From positions 1 to 64,000 of the forward strand of contig CANRCT010000014.1 of the NCBI GenBank assembly GCA_947629175.1: 64,000 nt of DNA. Reading direction: 5' to 3'. The stretch is from an uncultured Muribaculaceae bacterium. GTDB lineage: Bacteria > Bacteroidota > Bacteroidia > Bacteroidales > Muribaculaceae. The notes beneath the pieces were generated by a model that ran no database searches, had not been told where the DNA came from, and saw only the letters and a list, made by a program, of their open reading frames with translations. The position numbers and the translations under genes were made by a program. Shown one piece after another: positions 52,129 through 60,454 of the stretch. Positions within the stretch are counted from its first letter, which is position 1; each line of letters begins with the position of its first letter.

Positions 52129-54798
52129 ATGAAAGTCAGATTCCACATCCACTACCATACACAGTGGGGCGAACAGCTTGCCGTCAGCGGCGACTGCCCC
52201 GCCCTGGGCAACGGCGCTCCGGCCACTGCCCTGCGGATGACGCATACGGGCTCCGGCCACTGGACCGCCGAGGCCGATATCGACGCGCCGACATCGCTCA
52301 GCTACTCCTACATACTGCTGCGCGACGGTGTCAGTCTGCCCGTCCGCACTGAATGGGGACGCCCGCGTACCGTGGCCCTGCAGAGAGGCCCCCTCTCGAT
52401 CGAGGATCGCTGGCACGACCGGCCGGCCGACGCGCCGTTCTACTCTTCGCTGCTGCGCGACGTCGTCAACCGCCGACCCACTCACCCGCGCCTCGATTCG
52501 CGGGGATGGCTTACGCTGAGCATTCAGGCACCGACGATCGACCCGTCGCGGCGCCTGGCCATAGCAGGCAATCTGCCGCAATTGGGACAGTGGGATCCCG
52601 AGCATGCTTTTCCGCTCGACGACTCCGCTTTCCCCTTATGGCAGGCCACGCTCGACCTGACGCCGGAGCAGGCCCGCGCAATGGAGTTCAAGATCATATC
52701 CATAGGCCGCGACGCAACCGTAGCATGGCCGCAGGGCGACAATCTACGGCTCCCGCCCTCCGTGGGCCACGCCGATACGCAGCAGCGACTCATCGAGCTG
52801 CCGCAATACATCGATCCGCTTCCGCTCTGGAAAGCCACCGGCACAGCTGTCCCGGTATTCTCGCTGCGGTCGGCCGACGACTACGGCATAGGCGACTTCT
52901 ACGACCTCATGCCGCTGGCCGACTGGGCTGCGGCTACCGGACAGCGCATCATTCAGATCCTCCCCGTCAACGACACCACCAAATCATACGACGGAGGCGA
53001 CGCATATCCCTACAACGCCATATCCACCTTCGCCCTCAACCCGGTGTATCTGCGTCCGGAGGCCATGGGATCGCTCCACGATCCCGACCTGACGGCTGAG
53101 ATGAGAGAGCGGGCCGCCGCCCTCAACGCCCTTGAGGCTGCCGACTATGCCGGTGCGCTCCGCCTCAAGCTCGACTATGCCCGGCGCCTCTATGCGCTCG
53201 AAGGGAAAGCGCTGCAGGCCACGGCCGAATACCGCGACTTCGTGAGCCGCAACGACACCTGGCTCCTCCCCTACGCCGCCTACTGCACCCTGCGCGATCT
53301 GCACCACAGCCCCGACTACCGGCAGTGGGGACTATATGCCCACTACCATCCCACGCTTATCGGACGGCTGGCCCAGGAGCAGCCTGAAGAGATCGGATTT
53401 CACTATTTCCTGCAATATCATCTCGACCGGCAGCTGCGCCACGTGCGCGACTACTGCCACTTGACCGGAATATGCCTCAAAGGCGACATACCTATCGGCA
53501 TATCCCCCACGAGCGTCGACGCCTGGCAGTGGCCGCAGCTCTTCAATCTCGACGCATCGGCCGGCGCACCCCCCGACCCGTTCGCACGCCTGGGACAAAA
53601 CTGGGGCTTTCCCACCTACAACTGGCAGGCGATGTCGCGCGACGGATTCGCATGGTGGCGCGCCCGGTTCAGCAAGATGGCCGACTATTTCGACGCTTAT
53701 CGCATCGACCACATACTCGGATTCTTCCGCATCTGGCAGATTCCCGCGTCGCAGACCCACGGACTGCTCGGCACGTTCAGCCCGGCCCTGCCGCTGACCC
53801 CTGAGGAGATACACGACGGTTACAACTTCAGATTCGACAGTCATCTCCACACGTCGCCATGGATCACCGACCAGGTGCTTGCCGACACGTTCGGGCCATA
53901 TGCAGGCGACATACGCCAGATATATCTGACACCCGATCCGCAGGCTCCCGGTCACTATCTGCTCCGGCCCGGCTTCGGGACACAGCGCGACATCCTGCGC
54001 CATTTCTATTCCCTGCCTGATTCGGAGCGCCCCGACGCGTCGGTATGCGACAACATGCTCTCTCTTATCGACGACGTTCTCTTCCTTCCCGATCCAGAGC
54101 GGCCCGACGCCTACCATCCGCGCATCGACGGCTCCCACACCGCCGCCTACAAAGCCCTGCCGGAGCAACAGCAGAGAGCCTACGACGCCCTCTACCACGA
54201 CTTCTACTATGTGCGCAACGACGATTTCTGGCGACGTCAGGCCCTCTGGAAACTGCCGCCGCTCATCGACGCCACCGCTATGCTCACGTGTGCCGAAGAT
54301 CTCGGCATGATACCGGCCTGCGTGCCCGACGTGCTCCATCAGCTTCGCATACTCTCGCTGAAGGTGCAGAGGATGCCCGATGCAGTCGACCGCGAGTTTG
54401 CCGACACAGCGACCTATCCCTACGCTTCCGTGGCCACCACGTCGACCCACGACATGCCCCCGCTGCGCCTGTGGTGGGAGCAGGATCCGCAGCGATCGCA
54501 GCGCTACTGGACGAGCGTGCTGCATCAGTCGGGGGAAGCCCCGCGCACCCTCACGCCTGAAACCGCGCGGATGATCGTCGGGCTGCATCTGCAATCGCCC
54601 TCCATGCTCGTGATCCTCCCCCTGCAGGACTGGATAGCCACGGCCGACGATCCTTCGCTCCACCGCGCCGACCCCGCGGCCGAGCAGATCAACGATCCCG
54701 CCGATCCCCACAATCCCTGGAACTACCGCATGCACCTCACCCTCCGGCGCCTCAGCGAAGCCACCGGCCTCAACGCCTGGATCCGCTCCCACAGCTGA
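52129..54798 (+). CDS. malQ: 4-alpha-glucanotransferase with two CBM20 modules
   Basis: An 889-residue GH77 enzyme that transfers alpha-1,4-glucan chains, for use of maltodextrin and glycogen. Two starch-binding CBM20 modules form the N-terminus (residues 1-100 and about 125-225; IAGNLPQLGQWD in the second). The GH77 barrel follows: nucleophile D527 in AYRIDHILGFF, acid/base E723 in CAEDLGMIP, and STHDMPPLR later. The CBM20-GH77 order is that of plant DPE2-type enzymes. No signal peptide, so it is cytoplasmic. It is cotranscribed with nrdJ, an unexpected pairing. Confidence 0.93.
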   Translation: MKVRFHIHYHTQWGEQLAVSGDCPALGNGAPATALRMTHTGSGHWTAEADIDAPTSLSYSYILLRDGVSLPVRTEWGRPRTVALQRGPLSIEDRWHDRPADAPFYSSLLRDVVNRRPTHPRLDSRGWLTLSIQAPTIDPSRRLAIAGNLPQLGQWDPEHAFPLDDSAFPLWQATLDLTPEQARAMEFKIISIGRDATVAWPQGDNLRLPPSVGHADTQQRLIELPQYIDPLPLWKATGTAVPVFSLRSADDYGIGDFYDLMPLADWAAATGQRIIQILPVNDTTKSYDGGDAYPYNAISTFALNPVYLRPEAMGSLHDPDLTAEMRERAAALNALEAADYAGALRLKLDYARRLYALEGKALQATAEYRDFVSRNDTWLLPYAAYCTLRDLHHSPDYRQWGLYAHYHPTLIGRLAQEQPEEIGFHYFLQYHLDRQLRHVRDYCHLTGICLKGDIPIGISPTSVDAWQWPQLFNLDASAGAPPDPFARLGQNWGFPTYNWQAMSRDGFAWWRARFSKMADYFDAYRIDHILGFFRIWQIPASQTHGLLGTFSPALPLTPEEIHDGYNFRFDSHLHTSPWITDQVLADTFGPYAGDIRQIYLTPDPQAPGHYLLRPGFGTQRDILRHFYSLPDSERPDASVCDNMLSLIDDVLFLPDPERPDAYHPRIDGSHTAAYKALPEQQQRAYDALYHDFYYVRNDDFWRRQALWKLPPLIDATAMLTCAEDLGMIPACVPDVLHQLRILSLKVQRMPDAVDREFADTATYPYASVATTSTHDMPPLRLWWEQDPQRSQRYWTSVLHQSGEAPRTLTPETARMIVGLHLQSPSMLVILPLQDWIATADDPSLHRADPAAEQINDPADPHNPWNYRMHLTLRRLSEATGLNAWIRSHS

Positions 54799-54918
54799 TT
54801 CCTCACGACCCGTTTTAAGGCCAATGGACAAGGCCATATTGACGCATTGCTCATTTGACTGATACCATCACGGCGGAGCCCACGCAGCCTGACACTCACC
54901 GGATCGCGAGGCAGCCTG

Positions 54919-55008
54919 CAGGATCGGCTCGACTGCCGAAGACAGATGCTCCCCCGGGCCGAAGCGTGCAGCAGGATCCCCGGAGCGACTGCCGAAGAGG
55001 TATGCTCC
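54919..55008. repeat. Imperfect tandem repeat of about 55 bases
   Basis: CAGGATC, then GACTGCCGAAGA, then ATGCTCC occur in order at 54919-54952 and again at 54972-55008. It lies just upstream of copy B of the dispersed repeat, in the 369-base gap 54799-55167, which holds no gene. Confidence 0.55.
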
Positions 55009-55020
55009 ACAGGCGGGAGC

Positions 55021-55124
55021 GGTCGTAGACCGCATCACCTTTGTAAACCCCGCCATGGCGGGCGCAGCTCGCCTTGGTGGGGTGGAAGGACACCCAACAC
55101 GGCTTCTTCGTAGAAGAGCCGCAG
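55021..55124 (+). repeat. Dispersed structured repeat, copy B
   Basis: GGTCGTAGACC, spacer, AACCCCGCCATGGCG, spacer, CGCCTTGGTGGGG, spacer, then a GGCT...AGCC hairpin and GCAG. Same order as copy A at 32999-33106 (opposite strand). Spacers differ while the hairpin arms stay complementary. Confidence 0.7.
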
Positions 55125-55167
55125 GAAAAGTCACATTATTCACTTACACTCATATTATTCCATTATC

Positions 55168-55458
55168 ATGTATTTTCAGGGACTGATATTAGGGGCGGCG
55201 ACATTTCTGATCATAGGAGTGTTTCATCCGATCGTCATCAAAGCCCACTACCACTGGGGCACAGGCTGCTGGTGGGTGTTTCTCGTCGTGGGACTGATCT
55301 GTATCGGCGGCTCGCTCGCCGTGGCCGACCCATTCTGGTCGGCGCTGCTCGGCGTCACCGGCTTCTCGTCGCTATGGACCATCAAGGAGGTGTTCGAGCA
55401 GGAACAGCGCGTAGCCAAGGGATGGTTTCCGGCCAATCCCCGGCGCAAGCGCAGCTGA
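55168..55458 (+). CDS. DUF4491 family membrane protein
   Basis: A 96-residue membrane protein with three hydrophobic helices (about residues 3-22, 34-53 and 58-73). MYFQGLILGAATFLIIGVFHPIV (in parts) and the ending EQEQRVAKGWFPANPRRK are characteristic of DUF4491, a family of unknown function common in Bacteroidales and Clostridia. It is monocistronic, with an intrinsic terminator downstream. Confidence 0.85.
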   Translation: MYFQGLILGAATFLIIGVFHPIVIKAHYHWGTGCWWVFLVVGLICIGGSLAVADPFWSALLGVTGFSSLWTIKEVFEQEQRVAKGWFPANPRRKRS

Positions 55459-55504
55459 CTCCCATCAGGCGGCTGCTCTCACTTTTCCCACAGATATAAA
55501 TTAA

Positions 55505-55545
55505 GGCAGGCTAACCTCCCGGTCAGCCTGCCCGCACTATTTTTT
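55505..55545. terminator. Terminator between DUF4491 and the second susD
   Basis: Stem GGCAGGCT/AGCCTGCC with a 12-base loop (55505-55532), followed on the plus strand by a T-rich tract TATTTTTTAG. Confidence 0.8.
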
Positions 55546-55586
55546 AGTATGAAATATCACCGGTTTTACCCGGCAATGGGATATTG

Positions 55587-57086
55587 TCACTGAGGACGTG
55601 TATTCTGCCAGCCCTCGTTCTGGGTCACGCCGAAACCGGCGTTGATCTCATCGACAGGTATCGGCAGCAGGAGATCGCCAAGCTGCGCATTGCTGATGCC
55701 CCAGTCTATGTCGGGAGCACCGATGGCGTTCAGATTGGTAGTGATGTTCCAGCGGCGGAGATCCCAGAGGCGGTGGCCCTCCTGGAAGAGCTCGCGTGCG
55801 CGCTCATCGCGGATGAAGCTCATCAGACCTGCCTCGTCGGAGGGGAGATCGGCAGTCGACGTGATGTCGAGATTACGCTTTGCCACCACGAGGAGAGCCT
55901 GACGGGCAGCATCGAGATCCTTGTTGGGGCTGCGCAACTTGGCCTCGGCCTCGATCAGGAACATCTCCGGAGCGTTGATCAGATAGTTGGTGGCCTCGGC
56001 GCAGTTGCCGCTTGCGGGCACGCCGAACTTACCGCCGCCGAACCAAGGCACTGCGTCGCCGTAAGGCACGTTCTTCTTATGCTGCTGGTCGGTCCAGTAC
56101 CAGATAGACGTACGGATGTCGTTTTCGCCCATGAGGCTTACCAGATAGGGGCTCGGGCCGTAGCAGTAGGTAGTGAAGAGAGTGCCGCAGGAGTTGGCGC
56201 TCCAGTTGGTCTTCTCGTCGAGAGCGAGAGCCAGGAAGCTCTCTGTATTGGTGTTGTTGCCTGCATAGAGAGCCTTATAGGCATCGGGATCATAGGTAAG
56301 GGATGTGATGCCCTTGGCTGCGAGAGCCTCCGAAGCCGCGGTATATGCTTCGTCGAACTCCTCAAGCATCAGCTTCACGCGGGCCATGAGTCCGAGAGAA
56401 GAAGCCTTGCCGAAAGCGAAGAGCGAGCGGCGGTCGCCCACCTCGTTGAATCCGGCTATTGCCGCATTGAGGTCGGAAAGGATCTGCGCGTAGCAGTCGC
56501 CTACGCTCGAACGGCTTACCTGAGTGCCGGCCACGACAGGCTCGTTGACCACCACTACGCCGGTGCTCGACGAATAGTCCTGGCCGTTGACCTTCACCTG
56601 ATGGCCGAAGACGTTGGTCATAACGCTCATGGCATAGGCTCTGAGAGCGTGGGCCTCCGATTTGGCACGGATGAGAGTCTCCTTGTCATCGCCTGTAGCC
56701 GAAGGGATCTGCTGGTCGCAGGCCTGGATGATGCGGGCGGCGTTGTCCACCACCTTGTAGCCGTAGGACCAGATGTAGAGCATCGAGTATTCGGTATCGA
56801 GGTAGTTGAACTGATACATTGCGTTCTGGTGGCTGTTGGAGCCGTTCCAGTAGGTGATGTCCGATGCCAGGTCGGGAGTCATCGTGGCGAAGTTGCCGGC
56901 GAAATAATACTGGCTGAACCGGTAGTAGGTGCCGTTGAGGGCAAGCTCCACGCGGTTGGCGTTGTCGAGAGCGCCTTCCATATCGACGGCATCGTAGATG
57001 TCGGTGTCGAGGAAGCTGTCGCCGCAGGAGGTCATCGTCATGGCCACGGCGGCTACTCCGAGCGCCTTTACAAATATATTTTTCAT
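55587..57086 (-). CDS. susD: SusD/RagB-family surface lipoprotein
   Basis: A 499-residue lipoprotein (lipobox MTMTSC, cysteine 21) with SusD landmarks: NRVELALNGTYYRF near the N-terminus, KSEAHALRAYAMSVMTNVFG near residue 150, and a C-terminal FIRDERARELFQEGHRLWDLRRW (in parts). It follows susC by 28 bases. It is a short pair with no SusE/F-type gene or enzyme gene beside it, so the substrate is not indicated. It is unrelated in detail to the SusD at 36708-38327. Confidence 0.93.
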   Translation of the reverse strand: MKNIFVKALGVAAVAMTMTSCGDSFLDTDIYDAVDMEGALDNANRVELALNGTYYRFSQYYFAGNFATMTPDLASDITYWNGSNSHQNAMYQFNYLDTEYSMLYIWSYGYKVVDNAARIIQACDQQIPSATGDDKETLIRAKSEAHALRAYAMSVMTNVFGHQVKVNGQDYSSSTGVVVVNEPVVAGTQVSRSSVGDCYAQILSDLNAAIAGFNEVGDRRSLFAFGKASSLGLMARVKLMLEEFDEAYTAASEALAAKGITSLTYDPDAYKALYAGNNTNTESFLALALDEKTNWSANSCGTLFTTYCYGPSPYLVSLMGENDIRTSIWYWTDQQHKKNVPYGDAVPWFGGGKFGVPASGNCAEATNYLINAPEMFLIEAEAKLRSPNKDLDAARQALLVVAKRNLDITSTADLPSDEAGLMSFIRDERARELFQEGHRLWDLRRWNITTNLNAIGAPDIDWGISNAQLGDLLLPIPVDEINAGFGVTQNEGWQNTRPQ

Positions 57087-57114
57087 TTTGTTTAGCTTCT
57101 TGTTGGGTTAAAGG

Positions 57115-60100
57115 TTAGAATGTCACCTGCACGCCGCCGGTGAACGTGAACACTGCGGGATACTGCCATGCGATCTGGCCCGACGAGTAAGTCTCGGGAT
57201 TATAGCCAGTGAAGTCGCCTGCGGTCCAGGTGTGTACGTTGTCGAAGGTGGTGTATACGCGGAGCTTCTGCACGAAGAACTTGCGTGTCAGCTTGGCAGG
57301 GATCGTATAGCCGAAGGTGATGTTGCTCAGGCGCAGATAGTTGCCGCTCATCAGCCAGCGGGTGGAGTTGGCCATGGTGTTGTACGGGTCGCCTTCGATA
57401 TACTGCGGGTATTTGCCGTTCTTGTTCTCGGGAGTCCAGGAATCCTTGACCACCTTCTCCAGAGGAGTGCGCCTATCCATGCCCCAGCCGGTGAACTTGT
57501 GGCCCGAGTCATATACCTTGCCGCCGAGACGGTAGTTGAACTGCATCGAAGCGTCGAAGCCATAGGCGTTTGCCGAGAAGCCGAAGGCGCCGAACACTTT
57601 CGGATCGGCCGATCCTACGTAGCGCTTGCCTGCCTCAAGATAATTCTCGGTGAGCTCGTCGCCCTCCTCGCCCTTATAGTACTGCGCCTTGCCGTTCTCG
57701 GGGTTGACGCCGGCATATTTGGGCATGTAGAACTGACGGTAGGGGCGTCCCTCCTCGATGATGGTGTAAGTGCTCTCCACCGAGCCGTCGGCGAGCTTGA
57801 TCACCTCATTCTTGTTCCAGGTGATGTTGGCGAATACGTTGATCAGCACGTCGTTGGTGTAGAAAGCAGTGCCGTTGACACCGAATTCGATACCGCGGTT
57901 GCGGATCTTGCCGATATTCTTGTACCACGATCCGAGACCGGTGGTGTACGACAGAGGCACGGAGTAGAGGGCGTCGGAGGTGTCCTCGTTGTAGAAGTCG
58001 AAGGTGAAGTGAACGCGGTTGATGAGCGAGAGGTCGAAGCCTACGTCAAATTTGCGCGATGTCTCCCACGACAGTTCGGGATTGGCGAGCTGCGAGGGCA
58101 CCATGCCCGGCTTGCCGTTGTAGTTGAAGCCGAGACCGTAGTATCCGCGGGCGGCGTAGACCGAAGGCAGGCTCTGGTTGCCGACCGTACCGTAGCTGAT
58201 TCGCAGGGCGGCATTGGTCAGGGTTGTGTTGTCCTTGAGCCAGTTCTCCTGGGTCAGACGCCATTTGCCGCCTACCGACCAGAAGTTGCCCCAGCGGTTA
58301 TCATTGCCGAATACCGAGCTGCCGTCGCGGCGGAACGATGCCGAGAGATAGTAACGGTTGTCGTAGCTGTAGTGGAAGTCGCCGAAGTACGATGCCAGAC
58401 GGCTCTGATTCTTGTAGTAAGAGCTGTCGCCCCACGATCCGGCAGTCGAGAGATCGCGCATGCCGTCGCCGGCGAAGGGAAAGTCCTGACCCGAATAGTA
58501 TTCATTCCAGTATGTGCGGCGCATCATCTCCTGGCCGATCAGCAGGTTGACGGTATGCTTGCCGCCGAAAGTATAGTCCCAGCCGAGGGTATTGGTCCAG
58601 GTGAGTGTAGTGGTGTTGGCGTTATACTGCTGGCCGAAGCCGTTGTAGTCCATGCCCTGAGGGTTGGTGATGGCGCTCCAGTACTGATACTGGCGCTGAC
58701 CCATGATGTTGACGCCGAAATTGGTCTTGGCCCAGATTCCCTTGCCGAAATCCACGCGCAGCCAGGGGTTGGCGTTGATAGTCTGGTTGTTGACCTGGTT
58801 GAGGTCGCCGACCTTGGGATCCATTACTGCGAGAGGGTTGTAGCTTACCGGATTCCACTCCCACTTGCCGTCGATCTCCACCTTGGTAGGATTAAACGGA
58901 GTCATGGAGCTGACGGCGCCGGTCATAGGAGCAGACATGGAGCCGGAGGTCGACTGCGACGACGACTGGTTGTCGGTATAGCTGTACTGCGAGTTAAGTC
59001 CCACGGTCAGGAACTTGTATTTCGAGTCGAGGTTGATGCGGCCCGAATAGCGGGTGTTGCTCGATCCGATCATCAGACCGTCGGTGTTGTTGTAGCCGAG
59101 GCTCACGTAGTAGTTGGTCTGGCCTACGGTGCCGTTGAACGACAGCACATAGTCCTGATAGTAGGGTTTACGTGTGATCTCCTTCACCCAGTCGGTCGAT
59201 GTCTTGCCGTCCCAGCCGAAATAGGTATCCGTCAGGTACTCACGGGCACCTTCAACGCTCTGGTATGTCGAAGGATAACGATTGTAGAGACCCTGGCTGA
59301 TCAGGCCCATCATCTGCTCCGAGTTGGCATACTTCATGTTGTTGTTGGCCATCGAGGAGAAGCCCTGGCGGGTCTCGAAGGTGACGTTCAGACGGCTCTG
59401 TCCGCCCTTCTTGGTAGTGATCACGATCACGCCGTTGGCGGCGCGCGATCCGTAGATGGCCGTGGCTGCGGCATCCTTCAGCACTGTGACGCTCTCTATG
59501 TCGGCAGGGTTGTAGGCCGACATGGGGTCGAAGTAGTTGTTGTTGGAGTACATGTCCTCGTAGTCAGAGTTGACAGGCACGCCGTCGATCACGTAGAGCG
59601 GCTGCGACGAGGTGCTCAGCGAGCCCATGCCGCGCACGTACACCGAACCCCACTGGCCGGGAGCTGAAGTGGAGTTGTTGTACTGGAAGCCGGTGACGGT
59701 GCCTTCGAGCGACTTCACGAAGTTGACGTCGCTCTTGCGGTCGACCACGTCGCCGTCCACCATCGAAGCTGCGCCCGTAAAGGCAGCCTTGCGGGTCTGG
59801 CCGTAGCCGGTCACCACTACCTCTTCGAGCATCTGCTCGTCGTTCTCCATCACGATGCGGAGATCGGGCTTGACAGCCACCTCTACGGGGAGCATTCCCA
59901 CGTAGGACACTGTCAGACGCTTCACGTCGGAAGGCACCGTCAGGCGGAATTCGCCGTTGATGTCGGTCTGTGTACCGATCGAAGTGCCCTTCGCCTTGAC
60001 TGTGGCGCCTACCACCGGCTCTTCATCGCCGGCAGTGATGACCACGCCATGCACGTTGACCGTCTGGGCCGACGCGCTTATGGCAATGGTTGCCACCATC

Positions 60101-60126
60101 ATAAGTAATAAAAACAGCTTTTTCAT
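57115..60126 (-). CDS. susC: SusC/RagA-family TonB-dependent outer membrane transporter
   Basis: A 1,003-residue TonB-dependent transporter with signal peptide (cut near SASA-QT), carboxypeptidase-regulatory-like domain (VHGVVITAGDEEPVVGATV), plug domain (EVVVTGYGQTRKAAFTG, VYVRGMGSL, LKDAAATAIYGSRAANG) and barrel ending in TGGVQVTF. Its upstream region has a C9 homopolymer and a palindrome close to the -7 box. Together with the following susD it forms an outer membrane importer; the substrate is unknown. Confidence 0.95.
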   Translation of the reverse strand: MKKLFLLLMMVATIAISASAQTVNVHGVVITAGDEEPVVGATVKAKGTSIGTQTDINGEFRLTVPSDVKRLTVSYVGMLPVEVAVKPDLRIVMENDEQMLEEVVVTGYGQTRKAAFTGAASMVDGDVVDRKSDVNFVKSLEGTVTGFQYNNSTSAPGQWGSVYVRGMGSLSTSSQPLYVIDGVPVNSDYEDMYSNNNYFDPMSAYNPADIESVTVLKDAAATAIYGSRAANGVIVITTKKGGQSRLNVTFETRQGFSSMANNNMKYANSEQMMGLISQGLYNRYPSTYQSVEGAREYLTDTYFGWDGKTSTDWVKEITRKPYYQDYVLSFNGTVGQTNYYVSLGYNNTDGLMIGSSNTRYSGRINLDSKYKFLTVGLNSQYSYTDNQSSSQSTSGSMSAPMTGAVSSMTPFNPTKVEIDGKWEWNPVSYNPLAVMDPKVGDLNQVNNQTINANPWLRVDFGKGIWAKTNFGVNIMGQRQYQYWSAITNPQGMDYNGFGQQYNANTTTLTWTNTLGWDYTFGGKHTVNLLIGQEMMRRTYWNEYYSGQDFPFAGDGMRDLSTAGSWGDSSYYKNQSRLASYFGDFHYSYDNRYYLSASFRRDGSSVFGNDNRWGNFWSVGGKWRLTQENWLKDNTTLTNAALRISYGTVGNQSLPSVYAARGYYGLGFNYNGKPGMVPSQLANPELSWETSRKFDVGFDLSLINRVHFTFDFYNEDTSDALYSVPLSYTTGLGSWYKNIGKIRNRGIEFGVNGTAFYTNDVLINVFANITWNKNEVIKLADGSVESTYTIIEEGRPYRQFYMPKYAGVNPENGKAQYYKGEEGDELTENYLEAGKRYVGSADPKVFGAFGFSANAYGFDASMQFNYRLGGKVYDSGHKFTGWGMDRRTPLEKVVKDSWTPENKNGKYPQYIEGDPYNTMANSTRWLMSGNYLRLSNITFGYTIPAKLTRKFFVQKLRVYTTFDNVHTWTAGDFTGYNPETYSSGQIAWQYPAVFTFTGGVQVTF

Positions 60127-60221
60127 ACTTAAGAAAATGTGTAAATAAGTAAAATTGATTTATGTGTTATGATTTCAGGTTTGCACCGACTTCTCATCGG
60201 GGCCTTTTATCAAAATCCTTG

Positions 60222-60268
60222 CAAAGATATATAGCTTTGTTTAATTATAATTAACTTTACCCCCCCCC
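60222..60268 (-). promoter_or_regulatory. Promoter region of the second susC with palindrome and C9 tract
   Basis: -7 TATCTTTG (complement of 60222-60229). The perfect palindrome TTAATTATAATTAA is at 60241-60254, in the -33 zone, which has no TTG. Just beyond it is a run of nine C at 60260-60268 (G on the coding strand), about 45-53 bases upstream of the likely start of transcription. The leader also holds a weak GC-rich hairpin (about 60183-60203). Together with the terminator at 60373, this accounts for the 328-base gap. Confidence 0.5.
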
Positions 60269-60372
60269 GTTTAACTTTATTTCACCTTTTTAACTATTAA
60301 ATTTTGCATAACTGCTGTTTCGTTAACAGAACATTGTGATTTCGGGGCTGTATGGCGGCAGATCACGTAAAA

Positions 60373-60411
60373 AAGGCGCCGCGGCAGGAATAGCTCCCGG
60401 CGCGGCGCCTT
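60373..60411 (-). terminator. Terminator of the purC-ubiE-M13 operon
   Basis: Stem AAGGCGCCGCG/CGCGGCGCCTT, followed on the minus strand by TTTTTTAC. Confidence 0.85.
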
Positions 60412-60454
60412 GAAAAGTATTTTTCTCAGAATTCTGTAGGCTTGCAGAGCGGCA

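Noticed and set aside
54868-55143. Minus-strand 91-codon frame in the repeat-bearing gap
   Set aside because: Runs through the tandem and dispersed repeats, Arg/Ser/Pro-rich, no coding signal.
57232-59667. Plus-strand open frame of 811 codons opposite the second susC
   Set aside because: Val/Glu/Ala-rich shadow of a certain SusC gene; no signal, no motifs.
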